DNA of 64,000 bases from Laburnicola sp. R22_1 (lineage: Eukaryota > Ascomycota > Dothideomycetes > Pleosporales > Didymosphaeriaceae). Position 1 is the stretch's first letter. Every line of letters starts with the position of its first letter. The stretch is from NCBI GenBank assembly GCA_014281115.1, contig JACONQ010000005.1, forward strand, positions 2,852,001-2,916,000, written 5' to 3'. The position numbers were made by a program, and so were the translations under genes. Below are positions 63,557 through 64,000 of the stretch, piece by piece. The notes under the pieces are model-generated. The model saw only the letters and a list, made by a program, of their open reading frames with translations. It was not told where the DNA came from and ran no database searches.

Positions 63557-64000
63557 TTAAACTTGGGCGAAAATGCCGAGCGTCGCGCAGAAGTTGGACC
63601 GGTTTTCACTGTCCAGGGCGAGACCCTTGCCATCTTGCGTGATCATGTTGACCGACGCCTTGGACGAAAGACCGAAGACGTTGATGTTGGTCGACTTGGC
63701 GTCGATCTCGTTTATGTGCTCCTGGCAATCGTTCGTGGCCAGGCACGTCTGGGCGTAGTCCTGGAAGAAAGAGTAGGTACCCGCGCCGTAGACCCAGATG
63801 CTGGAGCTGTCGATGATGCGGACGGCCCAGGCGGTCTTGTCCGACTTCGTGCTCATGTCGGGGTCAAAGTACTTGTCGTTTTTGGTGAAAGGCTGAAGAG
63901 CATCAGGGTTGGGCTGATAATAAGGCGTCTCGGTCTGGATGGCACCGAGGAAGACGTCCTTAGCACCCTGGAAGTGGTATTGAGAAAGCACCGAGTGCTC
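63557..64000 (-). CDS. C-terminal part of a GH55 exo-beta-1,3-glucanase (partial, runs off the window)
   Basis: The minus frame is open from the window edge to a TAA at 63557-63559. It reads VLSQYHFQGAKDVFLGAIQTETPYYQP, then SSIWVYGAGTYSFFQDYAQTCL, DCQEHINEI and INVFGLSSKASVNMITQDGK, ending NFCATLGIFAQV. This matches the C-terminal beta-helix of fungal glycoside hydrolase family 55 proteins, which release glucose from beta-1,3-glucan ends; most are secreted. The 5' part, including any signal peptide and the catalytic residue region, lies beyond 64000. Cys residues in QTCL, DCQ and FCATL may form disulfides. Confidence 0.85.
   Translation of the reverse strand, partial: EHSVLSQYHFQGAKDVFLGAIQTETPYYQPNPDALQPFTKNDKYFDPDMSTKSDKTAWAVRIIDSSSIWVYGAGTYSFFQDYAQTCLATNDCQEHINEIDAKSTNINVFGLSSKASVNMITQDGKGLALDSENRSNFCATLGIFAQV

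Noticed and set aside
1..64000. tRNA, rRNA or CRISPR features
   Set aside because: None could be recognised by eye; a tRNA covariance search was not possible, so a missed tRNA cannot be excluded.

Overview
The window is nuclear DNA of a filamentous ascomycete. Genes are split by 47-170 bp introns (mostly 47-76 bp) with GTRNGY donors and CTRAY-type branch points. Gene families are typical of Pezizomycotina: a rhodopsin-like integral membrane protein, a LaeA-like methyltransferase, a HET-domain protein, a Zn2Cys6 regulator and a GH55 glucanase. Dead Fot1/pogo and Tc1 transposons carry C-to-T/G-to-A stops of the kind left by repeat-induced point mutation (RIP). A Pleosporales/Dothideomycetes origin is my inference from overall style and cannot be proved from this sequence.

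Layout. 1-9.3 kb is accessory-looking: a secreted three-module cysteine-containing protein (+), a fungal rhodopsin-like membrane protein (-), an unidentified gene fragment (-), and a 1,017-residue low-complexity protein (+). 9.3-20.9 kb is a nested transposon block: a RIP-killed pogo element (TE1) whose last codons are interrupted by three further insertions at neighbouring TA dinucleotides. These are one element with an intact 627-residue transposase, one decayed element, and a 6.4 kb palindromic composite built as A-B-C-B-A. 21.6-23.3 kb holds an intact-looking ten-exon LaeA-like methyltransferase directly beside the transposons, followed by AT-rich sequence. 24-32 kb carries an F-box/2EXR-like protein (-), an MFS transporter of the Dal5/allantoate type (-), a decayed dehydrogenase tail next to a dispersed repeat, a NYN-domain nuclease-like protein (+) and a single-pass SPRY/PPxY protein of the Ssh4/Ear1 type (-). 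35.6-44.4 kb carries the importin Kap104/transportin (+) and, after about 4 kb without a convincing gene, a Zn2Cys6 regulator (+). 47-50.2 kb is a second small mobile island with a hairpin MITE, a second pogo element and a pair of 94-bp MITEs. 50.5-64 kb is mostly core sequence: UCH37-type deubiquitinase (+), a coiled-coil membrane protein (-), a HET-domain gene broken by one in-frame TGA (-), the Pus7/TruD pseudouridine synthase (-), and the 3' end of a GH55 exo-beta-1,3-glucanase (-) running off the window.

Main structural discovery. All six pogo-like terminal sequences examined (TE1, the intact element, E, F, A and B) carry a pair of direct repeats whose start-to-start distance is exactly 17 bp, although the repeated words differ between elements. 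This suggests a fixed geometry for two adjacent transposase DNA-binding domains while the recognised word changes. The second highlight is the 6,406-bp palindrome (arms 2,490 bp with no length difference, spacer 1,426 bp) that is itself bounded by TA on both sides.

The core genes (Kap104, UCH37, Pus7) serve unrelated housekeeping functions and I see no metabolic cluster. Exon boundaries were worked out by hand from splice signals and reading-frame continuity and have no transcript support.
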